DNA of 64,000 nt, taken from contig NZ_BMRO01000013.1 of assembly GCF_014648675.1 (NCBI RefSeq), forward strand, positions 124,001 through 188,000, in the 5' to 3' direction. The stretch comes from Actinomadura livida (lineage in GTDB: Bacteria > Actinomycetota > Actinomycetes > Streptosporangiales > Streptosporangiaceae). The position numbers and the translations under genes are program-made. The notes below the pieces were generated by a model. The model was given only the letters and a program-made list of their open reading frames with translations. It made no database searches and was not told the origin of the DNA. Numbering within the stretch: the first letter of the stretch is position 1; each line of letters opens with the position of its first letter. Of the stretch, positions 22,918-31,104 are shown piece by piece.

Positions 22918-24630
22918 ATGAGCATTCTGGTCGTGGGACTCAGCCACCGGAGCGCACCCGTCGCGGTGCTGGAGCGCGCCGCGGTGGCCGGAGACGACCT
23001 GGTCAAGCTGCTGCACGCCGTCCACAGGTCCGTGAACGTCGCCGAGACCGCCATCGTGTCGACGTGCAACCGCGTCGAGATCTACGCGGTCGTGGACAAG
23101 TTCCACGGCGGCGTCTCGGCCATCTCCGAACTGCTCGCCCTCCACTCCGGCATCCCGCTGGACGACCTGTCGCGGCATCTTTACGTCCACTACGAGGAGC
23201 GGGCCGTCCAGCACGTGTTCGCGGTGGCGTGCGGCCTGGAGTCGATGGTCGTCGGCGAGGGCCAGATACTCGGGCAGATCCGGCAGGCGTTCCGGCTCGC
23301 CAAGGACGAGGGCACGCTCGGCCGCGCCCTGCACGACGTCCTGCAGCAGTCGCTGCGGGTGGGCAAGCGCGCCCACCACGAGACCGGCATCGACAAGGCG
23401 GGCGCGTCCCTGGTCAGCGTGGGCCTGGAGGTCGCCGTCCGGCACCTCGGGCCGCTGGACGGCGTGCGCGCCCTGGTCATCGGCGCCGGCTCGATGAGCT
23501 CCCTGGCCGCGGCGACGCTGAGCCGCTCCGGCGCCCGCGAGGTCGTGGTGGCGAACCGCACCCACGAGCGGGCCGTGCGGCTCGCGGAGTCGCTGGACGT
23601 GCCGTCCCGGGCGGTCGAGCTGTCGCTGCTGGACGCCGCCATAGCCGAGGCCGACCTGGTGGTCTCCTGCACCGGCGCGACCGGCGTCGTGCTGACCGCG
23701 GCGCAGCTCGCGGCGCGGGGCGTCGGCTCCGACGGGCGCAAGCGCTTCCTGCTCGACCTGGCGCTGCCGCACGACATCGAGCGGGAGGCCGGCGACCTGC
23801 CGGGCGTCCGGCTGGCCGGGCTGGACGACCTGCGCACCGAGCAGGAGGCGGCGCAGGCCATCGGCCCGAAGGCCGTCGAGGCCGTCCGGCGGATCGTGCG
23901 CGAGGAGGTCGAGGCGTTCCTCGGCGCGGCCCGCGCCGCCGCCGTCGCCCCGACGGTCGTCGCGCTGCGCAGCAAGGCCGCGGATGTCGTGGAGGCGGAG
24001 CTGAACCGGCTGAGCGGCCGGCTCCCCGAGATCGACGAGCGGGCCCGCCGGGAGATCGGCCAGACCGTCCGGCGCGTCGTGGACAAGCTGCTCCACGCGC
24101 CGACCGTCCGGGTGAAGGAGCTGGCGGCGGCGCCGGGCGGCGACTCCTACGCCGACGCGCTGCGCGAGCTGTTCGACCTGGACCCGAAGGCGCCCGAGGC
24201 CGTCGCCCGCGCCGACATGGACGCCGACATGGACGCCGACATCCACGAGGACGAGCCGGCGGCCGCGCCGGACTGGAACGCTTCGGCCCCCGCGGCCCGT
24301 CCGGCCGCCGAGGTTGACGCCGAGTGCGCCGAAGCCGATTGTGTGAGCATCCCGTCCCCGCCCGAGGGCGCGCGAGGGACCGGCACGGACGACGCGGCCC
24401 CGGGCACCGCCGCCCTGGGCAACTCCGCCATGGGCAACGCAACCGTGGACAACGCAGCCATGGGCGACGCAGCCGTGGACGACGCGCGCACGGACGAAGT
24501 GAGCGTGCGCGACGTCAACGCCCACGAGCTGGAGGGCGTGCGCGCGGAGACGGTGAACGCGCAGGCCGCGAGCGTCCGGGCCGTCAGCGCCGGCGACGCC
24601 GTCGCGGCGCGCGAAGGAGACACGACGTGA
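22918..24630 (+). CDS. hemA: glutamyl-tRNA reductase
   Basis: This enzyme reduces glutamyl-tRNA to glutamate-1-semialdehyde, the first step of C5 tetrapyrrole synthesis. The catalytic Cys lies in STCNRVEIY (about residue 50), the NADPH site in LVIGAGSMSSLAA (about 185), and the dimerisation helices end near residue 430. At 570 residues it is about 130 longer than most GluTRs. The extra C-terminus is a low-complexity tail with DADMDADMDAD and NA-/DA-rich repeats, a feature also known from streptomycetes. The ATG at 22918 follows GGGAGAGG. Downstream hemL supplies the next enzyme. Confidence 0.96.
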   Translation: MSILVVGLSHRSAPVAVLERAAVAGDDLVKLLHAVHRSVNVAETAIVSTCNRVEIYAVVDKFHGGVSAISELLALHSGIPLDDLSRHLYVHYEERAVQHVFAVACGLESMVVGEGQILGQIRQAFRLAKDEGTLGRALHDVLQQSLRVGKRAHHETGIDKAGASLVSVGLEVAVRHLGPLDGVRALVIGAGSMSSLAAATLSRSGAREVVVANRTHERAVRLAESLDVPSRAVELSLLDAAIAEADLVVSCTGATGVVLTAAQLAARGVGSDGRKRFLLDLALPHDIEREAGDLPGVRLAGLDDLRTEQEAAQAIGPKAVEAVRRIVREEVEAFLGAARAAAVAPTVVALRSKAADVVEAELNRLSGRLPEIDERARREIGQTVRRVVDKLLHAPTVRVKELAAAPGGDSYADALRELFDLDPKAPEAVARADMDADMDADIHEDEPAAAPDWNASAPAARPAAEVDAECAEADCVSIPSPPEGARGTGTDDAAPGTAALGNSAMGNATVDNAAMGDAAVDDARTDEVSVRDVNAHELEGVRAETVNAQAASVRAVSAGDAVAAREGDTT

Positions 24631-24632
24631 TC

Positions 24633-24653
24633 GCGGGCGGCGGCGCCGCCCGC
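24633..24653 (+). other. hairpin between hemA and hemC
   Basis: GCGGGCGGC, loop GGC, GCCGCCCGC form a perfect 9-bp stem three bases after the hemA stop and ahead of the hemC ribosome binding site. It could attenuate the transcript or protect the hemA message end. Confidence 0.4.
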
Positions 24654-24676
24654 CGGGAGCCGAGCGGAGCGAGCCA

Positions 24677-25618
24677 TTGAGTCAGGGATTGAGCGGTCGG
24701 CCGGGCGCCACCGGGGGCCCGCTGCGGCTCGGGACCCGGAAGAGCCTGATGGCGACGACGCAGTCGCAGCGGGTCGCGGACCTGTTGACGGAGCGCACGG
24801 GGCGTGCCGTCGAGCTGGTGGGGGTAACCACCCAGGGTGACGTCTCCAAGGCCCTGGTCGCGCAGATGGGCGGGACCGGGGTCTTCGTCAACGCGCTCCG
24901 CGACAAGATCCTCTCCGGCGAGGTGGACTTCGCGGTGCACTCGCTGAAGGACCTGCCGACGTCCGAGACGCCCGGGATCGCGCTCGCCGCGACCCCGGCC
25001 CGCGACGACCCGCGGGACGCGCTGTGCAGCCCGGTGAAGCTCGCCGACCTGCCGCACGGGGCGCGCGTCGGCACCGGGTCGCCGCGCCGCATCGCGCAGC
25101 TGCGGGCGCTGCGTCCCGACCTTGAGGTCATCCCGATCCGCGGCAACGCCGACACCCGGCTGGCGAAGGTCACCGACGGGGATCTGGACGCCGTCGTGCT
25201 CGCGCACGCGGGCCTCCGGCGGATCGGGCGGGTCGAGGCGGTCGGCGAGGTCTTCGACACCGACCAGATGCTGCCCGCGCCCGGACAGGGCGCGCTCGCG
25301 CTGGAATGCCGGTCCGACAGGGCAGACCTCCTCGAACTGCTTGGAACGGTCAACGACGCCGCGACCAGGAGGGCCGTCACCGCCGAGCGGACGATCCTCG
25401 CCGTCCTGGAGGCGGGTTGCTCCGCGCCCGTGGGGACGTACGCTGCCGAAGTAGAAGAAGAACTGCATCTGACGGCGACCGTCGCCGCGTACGACGGGAG
25501 CCGGCAGATCAGGCTGTCCGCAAGCGGCCACCCGGATGCCGCCGAGCAGATCGGCCGCGACCTCGCGGACCGGCTGCTCGCGCAGGGGGCCGACCAGTTG
25601 ATGGGGGAGCGCGATTGA
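24677..25618 (+). CDS. hemC: hydroxymethylbilane synthase (porphobilinogen deaminase)
   Basis: This enzyme joins four porphobilinogens into hydroxymethylbilane. The 313-residue protein has LRLGTRKSLMATTQSQ, the catalytic Asp segment VDFAVHSLKDLPT, Arg-rich GSPRRIAQLRALRPD, and the dipyrromethane-binding Cys in LEAGCSAPVGTY (about 247). The start is TTG 24677, with GGAGCGAG just upstream, which explains the slightly extended Gly-rich N-terminus. Its TGA overlaps the TTG start of hemD (TTGA), so translation is coupled. Length is normal. Confidence 0.95.
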   Translation: MSQGLSGRPGATGGPLRLGTRKSLMATTQSQRVADLLTERTGRAVELVGVTTQGDVSKALVAQMGGTGVFVNALRDKILSGEVDFAVHSLKDLPTSETPGIALAATPARDDPRDALCSPVKLADLPHGARVGTGSPRRIAQLRALRPDLEVIPIRGNADTRLAKVTDGDLDAVVLAHAGLRRIGRVEAVGEVFDTDQMLPAPGQGALALECRSDRADLLELLGTVNDAATRRAVTAERTILAVLEAGCSAPVGTYAAEVEEELHLTATVAAYDGSRQIRLSASGHPDAAEQIGRDLADRLLAQGADQLMGERD

Positions 25619-27324
25619 GCCCCGCCGCGAAGAGCACCGCCGCCAAGAGCACCGAGGCGAAGAGCACTGAGGCGAAGCAGACCGAGGCGAAGCACACCGA
25701 GGCCGAGAACACCGAGGTGACGGACATCGAGGCGACGAGCACCGGCGCGACGAACGAGCCCGCCGCGGCGCCGCCCGCGCTCGGCACCGTCTCGATCGTC
25801 GGGATGGGGCCGGGCGACCCGGGCCTGCTGACCCTGCGCGCCGCGGCCGAGCTCGGCCGCGCCGACACGGTGATCGTGAGCCGTGCCCAGTGCCCGGAGG
25901 AGATCCTCGCCCACTGCCGCCCCGACGTGGAGATCATCGACTCGGCGGAGGGCGACCCCGTCCGGTTCGCCTCGCGCGCCGCGAAGGCGGGGCGGCGGGT
26001 CGTCCGGCTGGTGAGCGGCGACCCGGGCCTCGGATGCGGGCTGGCCGCCGAGGGCTCCGCGCTGGCCAAGGCCGGTGTCCCGTTCGAGGTCGTGCCGGGC
26101 GTGTCCGCGGTGACGGCCGTACCCGGGTACGCGGGCATCCCGCTGACCGACGCCGACCACCGCGAGATCCGGGTCGTGGACGCCTCCGAGGGCGGGGTGG
26201 ACTGGGAGCGGTTCGCCGCCCCGGACAGCACGCTCGTGATCATGGGTGCGGAGCACGCGGTGGCCGAGGTGTGCAAGGGCCTGGTCGCCGCCGGGCGCCC
26301 CGACTCCACGCCCGCCGCGATGACGAGCCTCGGCACGACCACCGAGCAGGAGACCGTCGTGTCGACCCTGCAGAAGCTGGCGTCCGCGTCCAAGGGCATG
26401 GAGGCGCCCGCGCTGATCATCGTCGGGGACGTGGTCGGCTGGCGCGACAAGCTGTCCTGGTTCGAGACCAAGCCGCTGTTCGGGTGGCGGGTCCTCGTGC
26501 CGCGGACGAAGGAGCAGGCCGCGTCGCTGTCGGACCAGCTGCGCGGGTACGGGGCCGTCCCCGACGAGGTCCCGACGATCTCCGTCGAGCCGCCGCGCAC
26601 CCCGCAGCAGATGGACCGCGCCGTCAAGGGCCTGGTCACCGGGCGGTACGAGTGGGTGGTGTTCACCTCCACCAACGCCGTCAAGGCCGTCCGGGAGAAG
26701 TTCGTCGACTACGGCCTCGACGCCCGCGCGTTCGCCGGGCTGAAGGTCGCCGCCGTCGGAGAGCAGACCGCCGCCGCGCTGGTGGAGTTCGGCGTCCAGC
26801 CCGACCTGACGCCGTCCGGGGAGCAGTCCGGCGAGGGCCTCGCGGCGGAGTGGCCGCCCTACGACGAGGACCTCGACCCGATCAACCGGGTGCTGCTGCC
26901 GCGCGCCGACATCGCCACCGACGTGCTCATCGCCAGGCTGACCGAGCTCGGCTGGGAGTGCGAGGACGTGACCGCCTACCGGACGGTCCGCGCGGCGCCG
27001 CCGCCCGCGCCGATCCGCGAGGCGATCAAGGGCGGCGGGTTCGACGCCGTGCTGTTCACGTCGTCGTCCACGGTGAAGAACCTGATCGGGATCGCGGGCA
27101 AGCCGCACAACGTGACGGTGATCGCCGTGATCGGCCCGCAGACCGCGCGGACCGCGCGGGAGTACGGGCTGCGCGTGGACGTCATGGCGGAGAAGCCGTC
27201 CGTTTCGACCCTCGCGGCGGCGCTTGCGGAGTACGGTGCCAAGCGGCGGGCCGCCCAGATCGAGGCGGGCGACCCGCTCCGCAAGCCCAGCCAGATGCGC
27301 CGGGGCGCCCGGCGCCGCCGATGA
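25615..27324 (+). CDS. hemD: fused uroporphyrinogen-III C-methyltransferase-like/uroporphyrinogen-III synthase
   Basis: This 569-residue protein has three parts: a repetitive N-terminus (about 1-50, units like AKSTE), a tetrapyrrole-methylase domain (about 58-295, GMGPGDPGLLTLRAAAEL and EVVPGVSAVTAVPGYAGIP), and a HEM4 synthase domain (about 300-545, VVFTSTNAVKAV and AVLFTSSSTVKNL). The HEM4 part closes the uroporphyrinogen III ring. The methylase part lacks the usual GDPFVFGRGGEE segment (it reads SGDPGLGCG), so its activity toward uroporphyrinogen is doubtful. The TTG start overlaps the hemC stop; no other start fits as well. Confidence 0.93.
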   Translation: MSPAAKSTAAKSTEAKSTEAKQTEAKHTEAENTEVTDIEATSTGATNEPAAAPPALGTVSIVGMGPGDPGLLTLRAAAELGRADTVIVSRAQCPEEILAHCRPDVEIIDSAEGDPVRFASRAAKAGRRVVRLVSGDPGLGCGLAAEGSALAKAGVPFEVVPGVSAVTAVPGYAGIPLTDADHREIRVVDASEGGVDWERFAAPDSTLVIMGAEHAVAEVCKGLVAAGRPDSTPAAMTSLGTTTEQETVVSTLQKLASASKGMEAPALIIVGDVVGWRDKLSWFETKPLFGWRVLVPRTKEQAASLSDQLRGYGAVPDEVPTISVEPPRTPQQMDRAVKGLVTGRYEWVVFTSTNAVKAVREKFVDYGLDARAFAGLKVAAVGEQTAAALVEFGVQPDLTPSGEQSGEGLAAEWPPYDEDLDPINRVLLPRADIATDVLIARLTELGWECEDVTAYRTVRAAPPPAPIREAIKGGGFDAVLFTSSSTVKNLIGIAGKPHNVTVIAVIGPQTARTAREYGLRVDVMAEKPSVSTLAAALAEYGAKRRAAQIEAGDPLRKPSQMRRGARRRR

Positions 27325-27388
27325 GACCGTGACGAGACCGAAGCCGCCGGGGCGCGCCGGCGCGGAACACCCGAACCGGGAGAAGGAC

Positions 27389-28372
27389 ATGTCCGCACAG
27401 TTCCCCGTCGCCAGGCCGCGACGGCTGCGCCGCACGCCCGCGCTGCGCAGGCTCGTGGCCGAGACGCGGCTCGCGCCCGCCGATCTGGTCCTGCCGATGT
27501 TCGTCAAGGAGGGCATCACCGAGCCGCAGCCCGTCTCGTCCATGCCGGGGGTGTACCAGCACACCCGCGACAGCCTGCGCAAGGCCGCGCACGAGGCGGC
27601 GGAGGCCGGCGTCGGCGGGATCATCCTGTTCGGCGTCCCGGCGGTGAAGGACGGCACGGGCTCGGCCGCCGACGACCCGGACGGCATCGTCCAGCTCGCG
27701 CTGCGCGACCTGAGCAGCGACCTGGGCGACGCGACCGTCGTCATGACGGACCTGTGCCTGGACGAGTACACCGACCACGGGCACTGCGGCGTCCTCACCG
27801 ACTCCGGCGAGATCGACAACGACGCCACGCTGGAGCGGTACGCGTCGATCGCGGTGGCGCAGGCCGAGGCGGGCACCGCGGTCGTCGGCCCGAGCGGCAT
27901 GATGGACGGCCAGGTCGCCGCGATCCGCGCCGCGCTCGACGGCGCCGGCCACCCGGACATCGCGATCATGGGGTACTCGGTGAAGTACGCCTCGGCGTAC
28001 TACGGCCCGTTCCGCGAGGCCGCCGAGTGCGCGCCGCGATTCGGCGACCGCGCCAGCCACCAGCAGGACCCGGCGAACGCCGAGGAGTCCCTGCGCGAGG
28101 TGCTCCTCGACCTCGACGAGGGCGCCGACATGGTCATGGTGAAGCCCGCCGGGGCCTACCTCGACGTCGTCCGCCGCGTCCGCGACACCGTGGACGTGCC
28201 CGTCGCCGCCTACCAGGTCAGCGGCGAGTACGCGATGATCGAGGCCGCCGCGGCGAAGGGCTGGATCGACCGCGAGCGCACCATCATGGAGTCCCTCCTG
28301 TCGATCCGCCGCGCCGGCGCGGACATCGCCCTGACCTACTGGGCGACAGAGGTCGCCCGCCGCCTGTCCTAG
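27389..28372 (+). CDS. hemB: delta-aminolevulinic acid dehydratase (porphobilinogen synthase)
   Basis: This 327-residue enzyme condenses two 5-aminolevulinates to porphobilinogen. The two Schiff-base lysines are in GYSVKYASAYYGPF (about 200) and MVMVKPAGAYLD (about 252). The metal site reads TDLCLDEYTDHGHCG: two Cys and one Asp, a mixed form between the three-Cys zinc type and the Asp/Ala magnesium type. The ATG at 27389 has GGGAGAAGG upstream. It is the last gene of the rex-hem cluster, 64 bases after hemD, although in pathway order it acts before hemC. Confidence 0.96.
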   Translation: MSAQFPVARPRRLRRTPALRRLVAETRLAPADLVLPMFVKEGITEPQPVSSMPGVYQHTRDSLRKAAHEAAEAGVGGIILFGVPAVKDGTGSAADDPDGIVQLALRDLSSDLGDATVVMTDLCLDEYTDHGHCGVLTDSGEIDNDATLERYASIAVAQAEAGTAVVGPSGMMDGQVAAIRAALDGAGHPDIAIMGYSVKYASAYYGPFREAAECAPRFGDRASHQQDPANAEESLREVLLDLDEGADMVMVKPAGAYLDVVRRVRDTVDVPVAAYQVSGEYAMIEAAAAKGWIDRERTIMESLLSIRRAGADIALTYWATEVARRLS

Positions 28373-28503
28373 GACACTCCCTAGTCACTTTCGGTCGTAT
28401 CCGGGGGTTGCCGTGCCCGGGGGTTTGCGCGGCGGGCATCATCGTTGGTCAGGAACCGCGTTAGTCGGGAACCGCGCTTCGACCTTGGGTATTGGGGGCG
28501 TAC

Positions 28504-29148
28504 ATGCTGGTGGTGTCGGGGAGCAGGCGGCAGAAGGCGGCGCGTGACCGGATGGCCTCCGCGGCGCGGCGGTACGCCGGGCTGGGCTGGCCCTCCTTCC
28601 CCGGCGCGCATCCCCCCAACGGCGGCGACCGGGCGTGCTCGTGCGACCGGATCGGCTGCCCCGACCCGGGCGCGCACCCGGTGTCGGCGACTTGGGCGCA
28701 CCAGGCCAGCGTGGACACCGGCGTCATCGACCGCTGGTGGGTGAAGCGCCCCCTGGCGAACATCATCCTGCCGACCGGCCGGGTGTTCGACGTGTTCGAC
28801 GTCCCGGCCGCGGCGGGCGCGATCGCGCTCGACCGGATCGAGGACGAGGACCTGCCCGTCGGGCCCGTCGCGTCCTTCGGCGGGGACCGGCACCTGTTCT
28901 TCGTCGCGACGCGCGGCGCGCCCGTGGACGAGGACGAGTGGTGGTCCTGCCACCTCGACACCCTGCCGGAGGACGTCGCGGAGACGCCGGGCATGCGGTG
29001 GCACTGCCGCGACAGCTACGTCGTGGCGCCGCCGTCCGTCCTCCCGTACGGGCGCGAGGTCAGCTGGCTGCGGCCGCCGGCCCGCGGCCCGCTCCCCGAC
29101 CCCCTGCGGCTGCTGGAGGTCCTCGCCGACAGCTGCGAGGACGCCTGA
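28504..29148 (+). CDS. bifunctional DNA primase/polymerase (Prim-Pol) N-terminal-domain protein
   Basis: This 214-residue protein has an N-terminal helix, YAGLGWPSFPGAHPP, a Cys/His pair of segments (CSCDRIGCPDPGAHP), and later the conserved SYVVAPPSVLPYG, all typical of the primase/polymerase N-terminal domain found in actinomycete chromosomes and mobile elements. It is much shorter than replication proteins of plasmids and lacks a helicase part. The Asp metal ligands of active primases are not clear: the expected DxD position reads FDVFDV. ATG 28504 follows a GGGGG tract. A role in DNA synthesis is doubtful; its place beside hemB is conserved in streptomycetes. Confidence 0.8.
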   Translation: MLVVSGSRRQKAARDRMASAARRYAGLGWPSFPGAHPPNGGDRACSCDRIGCPDPGAHPVSATWAHQASVDTGVIDRWWVKRPLANIILPTGRVFDVFDVPAAAGAIALDRIEDEDLPVGPVASFGGDRHLFFVATRGAPVDEDEWWSCHLDTLPEDVAETPGMRWHCRDSYVVAPPSVLPYGREVSWLRPPARGPLPDPLRLLEVLADSCEDA

Positions 29149-30864
29149 TCAAGCAGTACGCGGGGCCTGGATGGGCGGCTTGCGGCCCCACTTGGAGTAC
29201 GAGCCGCGCATCGTCTGGTTGCGGCCGTCCTCGGCGCCCGCGCGGACCCAGAACGCGGTCGGCCGGTACCCCGGGTCGACCTTGATCGCGAAGGCCAGCT
29301 GCTGCGCGCCGGTCGCCTGCGCCATCTGCGCGTACACCGGGCCGATGCCGGGCGCCTCCGCGAGCTTCGCCGCCGGGGCCTCGCCCTCGTAGATCGTTCC
29401 CGTCTCGGTGCTCTCGCCCTTGGTGAGCTTGGTCGCCGACCGCAGGAGCGCCGTCAGGTTGCCGACCGAGCTGCCCTGGCGGACCTGGTCGGCCGCCGCC
29501 GGGTAGCCGCGCCCGCCGAGCGCCGACGCCTTCCACTGCCGGCCCACGCGCACGTAGAGCCGGTCCTGGACGATGAAGGCGCGCACCGGCTTGCGCGCGG
29601 AGCCCGTCCCCGCGAGCGTCAGCGAGTAGGACGCCTCCCCGCCCTGCGCGAGGCCGAACGTCCCCTTGGCCGTGGCGGGGAAGCCGCAGCAGCCCGACTG
29701 CCGGTAGCTGAACAGCGCGCCGGGGGCCTGGTTGACGGCCTGGTCGATCTGCGCGACGAGCGGCGCCGGGTCCACGCCGCCGACGGGCAGCGAGGGCTGC
29801 GGTGTGCTGCTCTGCGCGGGCGCCGGGTCGGGCGGCGGCTTGTCGTCGCCCCGCAGCAGCGTCATGGCGCTCGCGCCGGCGCCGGCGACCACGAGGACGG
29901 CGACGCCCGCGAGGACCCAGCGCCCGCGGGACCCGCCGCCACCGGACTGCTTGCCCGCGACGATCGGGTTGCGGCCGCTGGCGCGGGCCGGCTTCGGCTT
30001 GGGCGGCTCCGGGTACGCCGCCGCCTGCGCGGCGAGCTCGGTGAGCCGCCCGCGGCCCTGCGCCTCCCAGGACGGGCCGTACGCGGAGACGGCCGCGTCC
30101 TCCAGCGCGCCGAGGAAGTCGGCGACGGACCGGGGCCGCTGCGCCGGGTCCTTGGCGAGGCCCTTGTGGATCAGGTTGCGCAGCGGCCCGGGGACCTCCT
30201 CGGCGGGCACCGGCGCCTCGCGGTGCAGCCGCGCCATGTTCCGCCCGGCGTACGGGGGCCGCCCGGTGAGGCATTCGTAGAAGACCGCGGTGGCCGCGTA
30301 CAGGTCGGTGGCGACGGTGGCGGGCGCGCCGTCCCACAGCTCGGGCGCGGCGTACGGCGGGGCGGACTGCGCCTCGGTGCCCGCGGGCGCCGTCGCGAAG
30401 TCGGTGAGCCGCGCGTTGCCGTCCGCGTCCACGAGGATGTTCGCCGGGCGCAGCGCGCCGTGCACGACGTCCTGGTCGTGCGCCGCCGCGAGGCCGAGGA
30501 GCGTGCCGCCGAGCATCGACAGGGCCGCCAGGGGGCCGCTGGGGCCCTGCGCGGCCAGGACGCGGCGCAGGCTGACGCCCTCGGCGTACTGCATCACGAT
30601 CGCGGCGCCGTCCGGGGCCTCGACGAAGTCGTACAGGTCGACCACGTTGGGGTCCTCGATCTGCGACAGGCTGCGCGCGGACGCGCGGTACCGCACGAGG
30701 AACGCCTCGTCGCCGGCGAGCGCGCCGTCGAGGTACTTGATCGCGACCTTGGTGCTGGTCAGGTCGTCGGTCGCCAGCATCACCCGGCCCGAGGCGCCGC
30801 CGCCGAGCTCCCGGTCGTGGGTGAAGCCCGGGACCGTCCAGCCGTCAACCACGTTGAAAGCCAT
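29149..30864 (-). CDS. membrane-anchored serine/threonine-kinase-like protein, predicted pseudokinase
   Basis: This 571-residue protein has a kinase-like domain (about 10-270), a Pro/Lys-rich juxtamembrane region, one membrane helix (about 325-345), and an extracellular domain (about 375-571) resembling LprG/LppX-type lipid-binding folds. The Gly loop (ELGGGASG), the VAIKYL Lys and APPYAAPELW are present. However, the catalytic loop reads HGALRPANIL instead of H[R/G]DLKPxN, so the catalytic Asp and Lys are gone, and DFG reads DFA. It probably binds ATP or a partner and signals without phosphotransfer. The ATG at 30864 is clear. Confidence 0.88.
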   Translation of the reverse strand: MAFNVVDGWTVPGFTHDRELGGGASGRVMLATDDLTSTKVAIKYLDGALAGDEAFLVRYRASARSLSQIEDPNVVDLYDFVEAPDGAAIVMQYAEGVSLRRVLAAQGPSGPLAALSMLGGTLLGLAAAHDQDVVHGALRPANILVDADGNARLTDFATAPAGTEAQSAPPYAAPELWDGAPATVATDLYAATAVFYECLTGRPPYAGRNMARLHREAPVPAEEVPGPLRNLIHKGLAKDPAQRPRSVADFLGALEDAAVSAYGPSWEAQGRGRLTELAAQAAAYPEPPKPKPARASGRNPIVAGKQSGGGGSRGRWVLAGVAVLVVAGAGASAMTLLRGDDKPPPDPAPAQSSTPQPSLPVGGVDPAPLVAQIDQAVNQAPGALFSYRQSGCCGFPATAKGTFGLAQGGEASYSLTLAGTGSARKPVRAFIVQDRLYVRVGRQWKASALGGRGYPAAADQVRQGSSVGNLTALLRSATKLTKGESTETGTIYEGEAPAAKLAEAPGIGPVYAQMAQATGAQQLAFAIKVDPGYRPTAFWVRAGAEDGRNQTMRGSYSKWGRKPPIQAPRTA

Positions 30865-30889
30865 CCCTCCGATACGGCCTGTCAGATGA

Positions 30890-30915
30890 GTACGGCCGGT
30901 GAGTACAGCCGGTGA
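30890..30915. repeat. tandem 13-bp repeat upstream of the pseudokinase gene
   Basis: GAGTACGGCCGGT and GAGTACAGCCGGT are adjacent, followed by a partial third GAGTGCGG. They start about 25 bases before the pseudokinase start codon, in the divergent region shared with hemL. Possible regulator half-sites. Confidence 0.5.
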
Positions 30916-31104
30916 GTGCGGGAGGCGCCGTGAGACCGTGAGCGAGACAGGGCGCCGATGTCGTACTTGGTGGAATATCGGCCCGTACCGTGCGAGGTCA
31001 AGGCAAGTCGCCGAACTGCAACGGACTGACTGCCTCATTTCGCTCGCGGCGGGGCGCCGGCGGGCGCGCACGGCGCCCCGGACGGGGATGGTTCACTGGA
31101 CCGC

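Noticed and set aside
24682..27969. Minus-strand frame of 1095 codons opposite hemC-hemD-hemB
   Set aside because: It mirrors three genuine genes, has no motif and has reversed codon-position GC bias.
28452..28476. Direct GGAACCGCG repeats as an ECF-type promoter before the primase-domain gene
   Set aside because: GGAAC resembles ECF -35 elements but no matching -10 is found at the right spacing.
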